DNA of 64,000 bases, taken from Brevibacillus_C sp046036945. GTDB taxonomy: Bacteria > Bacillota > Bacilli > Brevibacillales > Brevibacillaceae. How positions within the stretch are numbered: position 1 is the first letter of the stretch; the number at the start of each line of letters is the position of its first letter. Location of the stretch: positions 1-64,000 of the forward strand of contig NZ_JBJQOQ010000020.1 of NCBI RefSeq assembly GCF_046036945.1, written 5' to 3'. Below are positions 52,113-59,990 of this stretch, one piece after another. Position numbers and translations under genes: made by a program. The notes beneath the pieces are model-generated. The model worked only from the letters and a program-made list of their open reading frames with translations, searched no databases and was not told the DNA's origin.

Positions 52113-52353
52113 ACATACGTCCATACCAGCAGTGCTTTCGTTTTCAATTGCAAACTGAATTACAGCTTTTTTCCGCCACCGCTTTTTCTTTGCAGACACC
52201 TTCCGTTCTTCATCTCGATATTTTCTACCATTTTTCACTAGGAATATAGTTACTGTACAAACATATCATCGTCTGCTAATAAATAGTATAAGCCATCCAA
52301 ATGTTTATAAGCAGACGTATTGCACGGAAAAAAATAAAAAGGAGCTGGATAAC

Positions 52354-53844
52354 GTGGGTTCAAAAGGAGACAAACAAAGCTGTTTTCGAACGTTTTTCCT
52401 TTCGACGGTGATAGTTGTCTTGTTGGGAACACACTGTTTCGGACACGCTTTTGCAGCCGATGAGGAGCTTCAGGAAAAGTGGAAAAACCGGTATATTACA
52501 GAGGAAACTCGGGAATTGGTTCAAACGGTCATCTCAGCTGCCGACGGTGGAGCGGTCGTCTGGGCAAACCAAACGGATTACCAATGGAACTCCATGCCCG
52601 CCACGCTTTTGAAAGCTGATGCAGACGGCCAAAAGGTATGGACAACGACAGTGCCCCAAGGTTTTTGGATTTCAAATGTCAAGCGGGCAAAAGAAGGCGG
52701 GTACCTGATCATGGGAGCGCTAGAGTCTAAACCGGAAAAGCTTCAGTTGATTAAACTGACGGAAGCGGGCAAAATGGAGTGGACAAAAGCGATTTCAGTA
52801 GAAGGCGGGGCGATGACTGAAAACCGCTTGTTCAATTACAAGGATTTCGCCCAAACCATTGACGGCGGATTCGTAGTAGTGGGGCGAAAATTTACTGACG
52901 GTTGCTGCCAAGGTGGTGACCCAACAACCGTCTATATCGTGAAAATCAGTCAATCAGGAACAATCGAATGGGACAAGCAGTTGGGTAAACCAGCCTATAA
53001 CACCGGCGAACGTGTATTTGTTACGGATCGTGGAGATGTTTATATTCAAGGCCTTCTTTCCTATGGGGATGCCTATCTTTACATGGCGAAATTGAATAAG
53101 AAAGGCAAGGTGATTTGGGAAAACACTTACAGCGGAACGGGAACGGTCTACTCGATTAATTCCACCAGTGACGATGGTGTTGTCATAACAGGAAACACCA
53201 ACCGTACCAGACCTTACCCTGTGTTCGACGACATATTTGCTTTAAAAATAGATTCGAAAGGTGACTTGGAGTGGCAAAAGCGTTACGGTGAAGAAAAAAG
53301 GGGAGAAGTCGGCGTTTCCCTCTCTGAGACGGATAACGGGAGCTATATGCTGATTGGACGGATACAGACTGAAACGAATGATGCCAGTTATTGGTCTTTT
53401 ATGAAACTAGACCACTCCGGCAACATGCTTTGGGATAAACCGTTAGAATTCCCTAATGTGAGAAGTGTTTTTGCCGCTCCCACGGAAAATGGTGACTATC
53501 TTCTGCTTGGTGAATACTGGGAAAGAAACAGTATTGGCATGGCTGACAAACGGGATATCCACCTGGTGAAATTCGGCAAGTCAAAAGCCGTTCTCTCTCT
53601 TGTGGCAAGTAAGCACGAAATAAAGCTGTCCAAGGACGAAACCAGGCAGCTTGAATTACAGGCAACCTATGACGACGGCACTCACGAAACTGTCACGGAC
53701 AAAGTCAACTGGAGTTCATCTGACGAACTGATTGCCGTCGTGGATGACAATGGGCAAGTAACCGGTAAACAAAAAGGGAAAGCAATCATTACCGCAACCT
53801 ACCAAGGAAAAAGCGCAGCTTTCTCGGTCAAAGTGTCTAAATAA
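52354..53844 (+). CDS. secreted beta-propeller-like repeat protein with C-terminal Big_2 domain
   Basis: This is a 496-residue exported protein. The signal peptide ends at about HAFAADEE (residue 36). Residues 40-410 show repeated units with a G-x-VVW or GxIEWDK end (KMEWTK, TIEWDK, KVIWEN, DLEWQK, NMLWDK), about 50-60 residues each, typical of PQQ/WD40-like propellers. The final 80 residues form a Big_2 domain (LSKDETRQLELQATYDDG, then NWSSSDE, GKAIITATYQGK) like those of the 16769-19360 protein. The start GTG 52354 follows AAGGAG. The function is unknown, perhaps surface binding. Confidence 0.85.
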   Translation: MGSKGDKQSCFRTFFLSTVIVVLLGTHCFGHAFAADEELQEKWKNRYITEETRELVQTVISAADGGAVVWANQTDYQWNSMPATLLKADADGQKVWTTTVPQGFWISNVKRAKEGGYLIMGALESKPEKLQLIKLTEAGKMEWTKAISVEGGAMTENRLFNYKDFAQTIDGGFVVVGRKFTDGCCQGGDPTTVYIVKISQSGTIEWDKQLGKPAYNTGERVFVTDRGDVYIQGLLSYGDAYLYMAKLNKKGKVIWENTYSGTGTVYSINSTSDDGVVITGNTNRTRPYPVFDDIFALKIDSKGDLEWQKRYGEEKRGEVGVSLSETDNGSYMLIGRIQTETNDASYWSFMKLDHSGNMLWDKPLEFPNVRSVFAAPTENGDYLLLGEYWERNSIGMADKRDIHLVKFGKSKAVLSLVASKHEIKLSKDETRQLELQATYDDGTHETVTDKVNWSSSDELIAVVDDNGQVTGKQKGKAIITATYQGKSAAFSVKVSK

Positions 53845-53964
53845 CCGTATAATAACAACAAGTAACCATCATCTGCCTTGCTATTCCCATGAGTCAAGAA
53901 AGATAGCCTTGCTTGGATAAATTCATGCCCGCCATTTCATTCACCATCTATCTGAACTAGCACA

Positions 53965-54205
53965 ACAGAACAATTAGATATAGATCCCGCTCTCTGGTCT
54001 CAGTACGCAAAACGGCCTGAAACAAGACGTGAACAAAATTCTTCGACTAGCAGCATTGATCAAACAGGGTACCGTTATCGCCTCTCTTATGTTAAGAAAA
54101 TTAGGGAGCTATCCACGCCAGAACGGGCTGGCTGTGGCACTTCGGGAATTAGGACGTATCGAACGTGGCGCATTCAGACCGCTACGTTCAGATAATAACC
54201 ATTAA
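53965..54205 (+). mobile_element. internally deleted Tn3-family transposase remnant
   Basis: 53965-54035 reads TEQLDIDPALWSQYAKRPETRREQ in pieces, the N-terminal DUF4158 domain of Tn3 transposases. From about 54032, in another frame, comes KILRLAALIKQGTVIASLML followed by RKLGSYPRQNGLAVALRELG and GRIERG, the extreme C-terminal part of the same enzyme. Some 900 residues between them are missing and the end is shifted. This is a scar of an old Tn3-type insertion. The stretch 53845-53964 shows nothing else. Confidence 0.75.
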
Positions 54206-54387
54206 TAAGAAAACCCGGAGCGAAGCTCCGGGCCTTTTTCTTTTTTGACGCCTGTGAGATCTTCAATCATCCTTTCCAAACTATGCCTAGAAAGATCGCA
54301 AACACCAAATGCCACTGTAAGTTGTCCACCTTTTAGGCAGACTTCTCCCTTGTATTCATAGTAACATTCGCATTTTGGACAGACCAT
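54202..54387 (-). CDS. possible small zinc-finger-like protein
   Basis: This is a 61-residue frame starting at ATG 54387, five bases after AAGG (a longer form begins at TTG 54426). It has CPKCECYYEYKGEVC, then a single Cys in FGVCDLS and a helical tail ERMIEDLTG. The last codons are written by the hairpin at 54214-54232. It is not recognised, and coding status is uncertain because it adjoins a transposon scar. Confidence 0.4.
   Translation of the reverse strand: MVCPKCECYYEYKGEVCLKGGQLTVAFGVCDLSRHSLERMIEDLTGVKKEKGPELRSGFSY
54214..54240 (+). terminator. plus-strand terminator-like hairpin
   Basis: CCCGGAGC (54214-54221) pairs with GCTCCGGG (54225-54232), followed by a T-rich run. It lies just after the Tn3 remnant and may be what is left of that element's or a flanking gene's end. 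Confidence 0.65.
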
Positions 54388-54589
54388 AGGATCCTTGCCA
54401 GTGTGGAAATCAGTTTTTCTCTCCAATTCCTACACAGTTTCGCTTTCATGTACAAAAGTATCCAAATGCTTATATTCATCGAAGAAAATTCGTTTAAGAA
54501 TATTCGTCTCCATAACCTAACATTACCTCAAAACAAAAAATGGGGAAGCCCTAAGGAATCCCCAAAACTTATAAATTCTTATCTGTTGT

Positions 54590-54620
54590 AAAAAAAGGCT
54601 GAGAAGACAGCTTCTCAACC
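54590..54620 (-). terminator. Rho-independent terminator of the clpP operon
   Basis: 54597-54606 pairs with 54611-54620 (one mismatch), and seven T follow on the minus strand. The stem overlaps the clpP stop codon. Confidence 0.88.
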
Positions 54621-55202
54621 CTTTAGCGTTTGAATCACTTTGTCAACGAGCCCATAGGACTTTGCTTCCTCCGCCGACATGTAGTAGTCCCGTTCAAAAT
54701 CCTGCAAAACCTTATCCATCGGCTGCCCTGAGCTCTCTGATATGATCTTCGCCAGCATCTCCCGGGTTTTTATGATGCGTTCGGCCTGTATCTTTATATC
54801 GGAGGCCTGGCCTTGCGCTCCGCCCCAAGGCTGGTGAATCATGACCTCGGCATTGGGCAGGGCATAACGCTTGCCCGCCGCGCCCGCTGTCAGCAGAACT
54901 GCTCCCGCGGAAGCGGCCATGCCGACACAGATCGTCGAGACATCCGGCTTGATGTGCCGCATCGTATCGTAGATCGCCATCCCTGCCGTGGTCGATCCAC
55001 CCGGGGAATTGATGTAGAGATGGATGTCCTTTTCCGGATCTTCCGAGGCTAAAAACAGCAGTTGGGCTACCACGGCATTGGCTACGTTGTCATCGATGGC
55101 ACTGCCGAGAAAGATAATCCGATCCTTTAACAATCGGGAGTAAATATCGTAGGAACGCTCTCCAAGACTAGTCTGCTCCACGACAATTGGCGTGATATTC
55201 AT
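54615..55202 (-). CDS. clpP: ClpP-family serine protease (paralogue)
   Basis: This 195-residue protein is the proteolytic subunit of Clp complexes. The catalytic triad is intact: Ser in GMAASAGA (about residue 97), His in MIHQPWGG (about 122), and Asp in FERDYYMS (about 171). The start is ATG 55202 (MNITPIVVEQ) behind GGAGGGTG; the longer frame to 55238 is not supported. It sits third in an operon with an HTH regulator and a small unknown protein, unlike the stand-alone housekeeping clpP of most Bacillota, so it is probably a second copy with special targets. Confidence 0.93.
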   Translation of the reverse strand: MNITPIVVEQTSLGERSYDIYSRLLKDRIIFLGSAIDDNVANAVVAQLLFLASEDPEKDIHLYINSPGGSTTAGMAIYDTMRHIKPDVSTICVGMAASAGAVLLTAGAAGKRYALPNAEVMIHQPWGGAQGQASDIKIQAERIIKTREMLAKIISESSGQPMDKVLQDFERDYYMSAEEAKSYGLVDKVIQTLKG

Positions 55203-55237
55203 CGAACACCCTCCTTCGTTTTTTTGCTGCGCATCCA

Positions 55238-55531
55238 TTATGCTGCACAGGCGCGGATTCCGCCTCCGGCACCAGCTGCGGCGCCAAATCCCGAAGATAC
55301 CTGAGTCAGCTTCACCGGCTGCTCGTCTGAGTGGCTTCCAACCTCCCAGACTCTCACTGTCGCCTCCTGCTCAAAACGCTGAGGCGCGGCCTGCTCGCGA
55401 AAAGGAATCACCTTGCCGTTTGCATCATCTGCGGCGGGCAGACTCTTTTGCCGCTCCTGCTTTGTCGATTCCCAGAGCACGATAGAAGTGTATGCTGCCG
55501 TATGTTTGCGTGCAACTTGTTTTTGACTCAT
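55238..55531 (-). CDS. small protein with Gly/Ala-rich tail, unknown function
   Basis: This 97-residue protein is not recognised. The N-terminal part is basic, the middle is charged and unstructured, and the end is SSGFGAAAGAGGGIRACAA. The C-terminal CAA resembles the LAA end read by ClpXP in ssrA-tagged proteins. GTGAGG precedes the ATG, which directly follows the HTH stop. The clpP gene comes 35 bp later. It may be a substrate, adaptor or processed peptide of that protease; this is inference. Confidence 0.65.
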   Translation of the reverse strand: MSQKQVARKHTAAYTSIVLWESTKQERQKSLPAADDANGKVIPFREQAAPQRFEQEATVRVWEVGSHSDEQPVKLTQVSSGFGAAAGAGGGIRACAA

Positions 55532-56125
55532 TTAATCCTCACCCCGTTTTGGTTCTGGATAGACGGCCAGCACAGCGCTGTACGCCTCTGCTCCCGCTTG
55601 CTTGGACTGGTACTTTTTCACCAACTGCTTGACCAGTGCAACATATTCCTCGACAAATGCCTGCCTTTGATTTTCATCGCCCAGGTGCAGCACCGTCTGG
55701 AGACTGGCGCTGGGAACTTCCTCCTGTTCGTCGACGCACTCCATCAGATACAGGGCATCCTGTTTTAACCGTTCCGATGTCGTGATCAGATGCGCCAGAG
55801 AACTGTTATCCTTTGCACGCTGCATCGTCTCCTGACTCCAACCGAGCGACTCGGACAGAATGAACGTTTTCGCGATGGCTTGATAGAGCACCTCGACCAA
55901 ATTCCTCACCTGACGCGAACCCACCCTGCGGACCAACCCGACCTTCTCCAAGGCTTTCAAATGGTAGTTGACCCGCTGCGGCGTCTCCTTGATGCTTCGG
56001 GCCACTTCTGCAGCCGATGCGGGAGCTGTCAAGCTGCTGAGAATCTCGGCGCGGAGCGGATTTAACAGCGCAACTGCCTGTTCCGGTGATTCGACGATAT
56101 ACGTTTCACGCAATTCCTGTGTCAA
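55532..56125 (-). CDS. winged-helix (ArsR/HTH_20-type) transcriptional regulator
   Basis: This is a 197-residue regulator. Residues 15-75 form a winged helix (LLNPLRAEILSSL, then ASAAEVARSIKETPQRVNYHLKALEKVGLV), of the helix-turn-helix type that reads DNA as dimers. The C-terminal 120 residues are helical and of unknown ligand. The start is TTG 56125 behind GAGGTGG. It is the first gene of an operon with the small protein and clpP, divergent from an acyl-CoA synthetase gene, so fatty-acid or acyl-CoA sensing is plausible. Confidence 0.88.
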   Translation of the reverse strand: MTQELRETYIVESPEQAVALLNPLRAEILSSLTAPASAAEVARSIKETPQRVNYHLKALEKVGLVRRVGSRQVRNLVEVLYQAIAKTFILSESLGWSQETMQRAKDNSSLAHLITTSERLKQDALYLMECVDEQEEVPSASLQTVLHLGDENQRQAFVEEYVALVKQLVKKYQSKQAGAEAYSAVLAVYPEPKRGED

Positions 56126-56152
56126 CTGACCACCTCATAATACATTATGCTA

Positions 56153-56174
56153 ACGTAAAAACATTTTATTACGT
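56153..56174. promoter_or_regulatory. candidate operator dyad between the HTH and acyl-CoA synthetase genes
   Basis: ACGTAA (56153-56158) and TTACGT (56169-56174) form an inverted repeat around 10 bases, 27-50 bases upstream of the regulator start. It is the only clear dyad in the 246-bp divergent region. It could be the site of the adjacent regulator; no consensus is known to me. Confidence 0.45.
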
Positions 56175-56371
56175 AATATCATTGTTGTCAAATCCCAAAA
56201 AAGATGACTCATCCGATGGGCGTTCAAAAAATATTCGGCTGCCCAAAAAGGAATTTTGCCGTTGAACTTCAGGGAGCGGACAGGAATGAACGAATGTCGC
56301 AACGAATAAGAATAGGAGTTCACGTTCACATACTTTCAGCCTAATTCTTTAGCTACAGGAGGTTGGGTTTT

Positions 56372-57958
56372 ATGTCAACGGCATCAACATTCCCTCTAGA
56401 AATACCTGAATATTACAACTTCGCGGAGCAGGTGGACAATTACGCCGCCGAGCACCCGGACAAACAAGCGCTGGTAGTCGTAAACGAGTCGGGAGAATCC
56501 GCTTCCCTGACCTACCGGGAACTGGCTTGCTACGCCAACCGGGTCGTCAATGTTTGCGCTGTTCTGGGCATCGAACGCGGGGACAAAGTGATCGTCCTGG
56601 TGCCGCGCGGGGTCGAATCCTACGGCATTTATCTGGGGCTGATCAAGCTGGGTGCTGTCGTCATGCCGGGATCAGAAATGCTGCGGAGCAAGGACATCGA
56701 GTATCGGGCCAAACACTCCGGTGCGAAGGCAGTGATCGCTTTTTCCGGTATTTCCCAGGAAGTAGACAGGATTCGCCCACTGTGTCCATCTATCCAGCAT
56801 TATGTCTTGATCGGCGAGCAAAAGCCGGGCTGGTTGGCATTTGACGAGCTGCTGGCCGATGTATCCGATGAAGCCCCTGCGGCCAAAACACGCTCCGATG
56901 AATTGGCCTTTCTCTCCTACACCTCAGGCACCACCGGTGGACCAAAAGGCGTCATGCACGTCCACGGCTGGCCCTATGCCCACCTCGCCGTAGCGGCAAC
57001 GCAATGGCTCGACGTTCGCGAAGACGACCTCGTCTGGGCGACTGCAGGGCCGGGCTGGGCCAAGTGGGTATGGAGCCCGTTTGTCTCCGTGCTGGGAAGG
57101 GGGGCTACAGCATTTGTTTACAAGGGCAGATTTGTCCCTGAAAAGTACTTCGAATTACTGCAGAACTATTCCATCTCCGTGCTCTGTGCCACACCGACGG
57201 AGTATCGGCTGATGGCCAAAGTGCCAGACATCGAATCATACCGGCTGCCTGCGCTGCGCTCGGCATGCTCTGCCGGGGAGCCGCTCAACCGGGAAGTCAT
57301 CGACACCTTCAGGAGAGTATTCGGCATCACCGTCCGCGACGGTTACGGCCAGACGGAAAACACCCTTATGATCGGCACGTTTGTCGGCATGGAACCGCGC
57401 CCCGGATCCATGGGCCGGCCCTCCCCGCTGGTGAAGGCCGCCATTATCGACGAGCAAGGGGCAGAGCTTCCCATCGGACAGGTAGGGGATATCGCCATCG
57501 ACAAGAGCATGGTCGCCCTGTTTAAAGGATATCTGAACGACCCTGAACGGACGGCGCGCGCTTTTCGCGGAGACTGGTATGTAACCGGCGACCAGGGGCG
57601 GATGGATGAGGACGGCTACATCTGGTTTGAAGGGCGTTCCGACGACATCATCATCTCCGCGGGCTACACGATCGGCCCATTCGAGGTGGAAGACGCCCTG
57701 GTCAAACACCCGTCTGTTGCCGAATGCGCCGTGGTGGCCAGTCCCGACCCGGACCGGGGCCATATCGTCAAAGCGTTTGTCGTTTTGAAAAAGGGCTGCG
57801 AGCCATCCGAGCAGTTGGTCGTTGAGCTGCAGGAGCACACCAAACAGCTTACCGCGCCATACAAGTATCCGCGCCAGATCGAGTTCGTCAGCGACCTGCC
57901 GAAAACCACTTCAGGCAAAATTCGCCGTATTGAACTGCGCCAGCAGGAACAGAAGTGA
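56372..57958 (+). CDS. AMP-forming acyl-CoA synthetase
   Basis: This is a 528-residue acyl-CoA ligase of the ANL family (medium-chain/benzoate-CoA-ligase-like). It activates a carboxylic acid with ATP, then CoA. It has the P-loop YTSGTTGGPKGV (about residues 182-193), YGQTE at the acyl site (about 325), the hinge FEGRSDDIIISAGYTIGPFEVE, and the catalytic Lys in KTTSGKIRR (about 512-520). The start is ATG 56372, nine bases after GGAGG. It is divergent from the HTH-clpP operon. The acid used cannot be told. Confidence 0.94.
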   Translation: MSTASTFPLEIPEYYNFAEQVDNYAAEHPDKQALVVVNESGESASLTYRELACYANRVVNVCAVLGIERGDKVIVLVPRGVESYGIYLGLIKLGAVVMPGSEMLRSKDIEYRAKHSGAKAVIAFSGISQEVDRIRPLCPSIQHYVLIGEQKPGWLAFDELLADVSDEAPAAKTRSDELAFLSYTSGTTGGPKGVMHVHGWPYAHLAVAATQWLDVREDDLVWATAGPGWAKWVWSPFVSVLGRGATAFVYKGRFVPEKYFELLQNYSISVLCATPTEYRLMAKVPDIESYRLPALRSACSAGEPLNREVIDTFRRVFGITVRDGYGQTENTLMIGTFVGMEPRPGSMGRPSPLVKAAIIDEQGAELPIGQVGDIAIDKSMVALFKGYLNDPERTARAFRGDWYVTGDQGRMDEDGYIWFEGRSDDIIISAGYTIGPFEVEDALVKHPSVAECAVVASPDPDRGHIVKAFVVLKKGCEPSEQLVVELQEHTKQLTAPYKYPRQIEFVSDLPKTTSGKIRRIELRQQEQK

Positions 57959-58080
57959 TTTCCGGGACAATTCAGCAAGCATTGGATTTGACGAATCAGT
58001 ACCGTGGCAGACAGCGCCTGCCGGTGGATCGAGCAGGTAGCTTCTAATATGGGTCCCAATTATACGCATTATGCAAACAA

Positions 58081-58111
58081 GCGTCCGAAAGTCCAAATTC
58101 GGGCGTTTTTT
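58081..58111 (+). terminator. Rho-independent terminator after the acyl-CoA synthetase gene
   Basis: GCGTCCGAA pairs with TTCGGGCG (58098-58105) with one G-U pair and is followed by six T. The stretch 57959-58332 has no gene, only this and the next terminator. Confidence 0.8.
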
Positions 58112-58204
58112 GCCGTTATAAACGATTATGGTCTAAACGGCAAGGTATAATTGTCCTTCCCAAGTAGACAAACCAGCAAAATTGTTCTGCAACTAAATGT
58201 CTGT

Positions 58205-58240
58205 AAAAAAATCCCCTTCAAAAGTAACTTAAAGGGGATT
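58205..58240 (-). terminator. Rho-independent terminator of the sugar-acid operon
   Basis: AATCCCCTT (58210-58218) pairs with AAGGGGATT (58232-58240), and seven T follow on the minus strand. It is 92 bases beyond the last gene of the operon. Confidence 0.85.
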
Positions 58241-58332
58241 GAACTGTTGGATTTAGTTGTTTCTTCAAATATTGAAAAATTGGCTGGCACAGAGGGCCTA
58301 TCTGTTCCTTAACGCAAAGCCGCGTTCCGTTC

Positions 58333-59085
58333 TTACTGCACCTTGTTGGTCAAGTGTCCTATGCCCTCGATTTCGATCTCGATCACGTCACCCGACTGCA
58401 TCGGCCCAACCCCTGACGGCGTTCCCGTCAAAATGACATCTCCCGGCTCCAAAGTCATAACGTGGGAGACGAATTCAAAAATCTGCTCTACGGAAAAAAT
58501 CATGTCGTTGGTATTGGACGACTGTTTTACCACCCCATTCTGACGTAATGAGATGTTCAGGTTGTTGGGATCAATATCGGTTTCCACCCAAGGTCCGAGC
58601 GGTTTATACGTGTCAAACGACTTGGCCCGGGTAAACTGACCGTCTTTTCGCTGCAAGTCCCGATTGGATACGTCATTGGCGCAGGTATATCCGAGGATGT
58701 ACTGCTTGGCCTCCGCCGCTGTGCGATTTTTTGCCTGCTTTTTGATAATAAAGGCAATCTCTGCCTCAAAGTCAATGCGTTGCTCACTGCTGTCGAGCAC
58801 GATGCTCTCGCCGTCGCCGATGATGGCCGCCGTAGAACACATGAAGATCATTGGCTCTTCCGGTATCTGCGCATTTGATTCTTTGGCGTGCAGAGCGTAG
58901 TTTAAGCCAACGCAAATCAGTTTGCGCGGCTCCACTGGAGGCAGCAGCTTTACTGCGTGCAATGGCAGCTTCTCGGACGAGACCTCGAACTCTCCGTAGA
59001 TGCTGCCCGACACGGGAGAAATCGTCTCTGCCTCGACTACCCCATACTGACGGCTTCCCTGATATTCATACCTGGCTATTTTCAT
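58333..59085 (-). CDS. fumarylacetoacetate hydrolase-family protein
   Basis: This is a 250-residue hydrolase/lyase of the FAH fold. It has the metal-binding acidic cluster in RIDFEAEIAFII (ExE, about residues 105-113), a downstream Asp in CANDVSNRDLQ, and the conserved GDVILTGTPSGVG loop. Family reactions include hydrolysis of 2,4-dioxo acids and decarboxylation of oxo acids; in sugar-acid pathways they split 2,4-diketo-3-deoxy acids. It is the last gene of the catabolic operon, behind an intercistronic hairpin, and has its own terminator. Confidence 0.92.
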   Translation of the reverse strand: MKIARYEYQGSRQYGVVEAETISPVSGSIYGEFEVSSEKLPLHAVKLLPPVEPRKLICVGLNYALHAKESNAQIPEEPMIFMCSTAAIIGDGESIVLDSSEQRIDFEAEIAFIIKKQAKNRTAAEAKQYILGYTCANDVSNRDLQRKDGQFTRAKSFDTYKPLGPWVETDIDPNNLNISLRQNGVVKQSSNTNDMIFSVEQIFEFVSHVMTLEPGDVILTGTPSGVGPMQSGDVIEIEIEGIGHLTNKVQ

Positions 59086-59110
59086 CTTGAATACCTATTC
59101 CTTTCGCTTC

Positions 59111-59146
59111 GCTCCAGGCACAAAACGAAAAATCTGTGCTTGGAGC
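59111..59146 (-). other. intercistronic hairpin
   Basis: A 12-bp stem (59111-59122 with 59135-59146, one wobble) lies between the isomerase and FAH genes. No T run follows on the minus strand. It may be an mRNA processing or stabilising hairpin. Confidence 0.45.
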
Positions 59147-59183
59147 GGACTTTTTATAATTTAAATTAGTGTGACTTGTAAAC

Positions 59184-59990
59184 TCAGCGGAAAAAGGGGG
59201 TGAGTGCCTCATAACTTTGTCTCATTGACTGTACAGCATCCTCCTGTTGAAAACTCTCTACCGTGACATACCGCTCAAAGCCGACGCTATGCAAGGCTTG
59301 GAAGACAGGCACGATATCATAAGTACCCAATCCGACCGGCAAGCGGTCAGAATCGCAGATGTGGAAGTGCCAGAAGTAGGGTTTCGCCTCACGCATCGAT
59401 TCGGCCGGCTCCTCCTGCTCAACTTGCATGTGCACCAAATCGAGCATGATGCCGACGTTTGGCAAATTGATCTCGCTGATAAATTGCAAGGTTTCCGGCG
59501 TATTGAGCAGGCAGTTGGCGTATTGCCGGTTGACTGGTTCGATCACAATCGGCACCGCCGGGTAGCGTTGTGCGCACTGGACGATTGCCGTTCGCATCCA
59601 GTCCAGCGTTTGCGTCGACGGTACTTCCGGTGTAAACCGGCCGCGCAACCGGCCGACGTTGACCATCGCTCCAAACTGCTCTGCCAATTCCATACAGGCA
59701 ATCATCCGGTCAATCGCTTCCTGGCGAATCTGCGCATTCGGATCAGCGAAAGAGACCTGATCTTCACCGTATACCTCACCTGTACAGATAGCTGGTACGT
59801 CAAGTCCGATGTCGGCAACCAGTCGGACAAGCCGGGACTGGTCAAACTGGCGCGGATCGCGGACCAGTAATTCTACCCCTGTGTAACCGCAATCCTTGAT
59901 TCGCTGCAGGGTAGCTGACATCTCTCCCTGAATGGCGGTTACATGTGAATGGGTGACGTCAGGGGTGGCATACATATAGGCGAGCTTCAT
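59184..59990 (-). CDS. sugar phosphate isomerase/epimerase-family TIM-barrel protein
   Basis: This is a 268-residue protein of the xylose-isomerase-like TIM-barrel family (AP endonuclease 2 superfamily). It has MYATPDVTHSHVT, the metal-site Glu in CGYTGVELLVRD, NVGIMLDLVHMQ and a C-terminal VTVESFQQ, typical metal ligands. Members isomerise or epimerise sugars, hydroxypyruvate or inosose. It overlaps the preceding gene by 4 bp (ATGA), so it is translated as part of the pathway. Confidence 0.9.
   Translation of the reverse strand: MKLAYMYATPDVTHSHVTAIQGEMSATLQRIKDCGYTGVELLVRDPRQFDQSRLVRLVADIGLDVPAICTGEVYGEDQVSFADPNAQIRQEAIDRMIACMELAEQFGAMVNVGRLRGRFTPEVPSTQTLDWMRTAIVQCAQRYPAVPIVIEPVNRQYANCLLNTPETLQFISEINLPNVGIMLDLVHMQVEQEEPAESMREAKPYFWHFHICDSDRLPVGLGTYDIVPVFQALHSVGFERYVTVESFQQEDAVQSMRQSYEALTPFFR

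Noticed and set aside
52113..52353. Minus-strand basic frame after the XRE remnant
   Set aside because: It is short, Lys/Arg-rich by composition, without a ribosome binding site or recognisable family.
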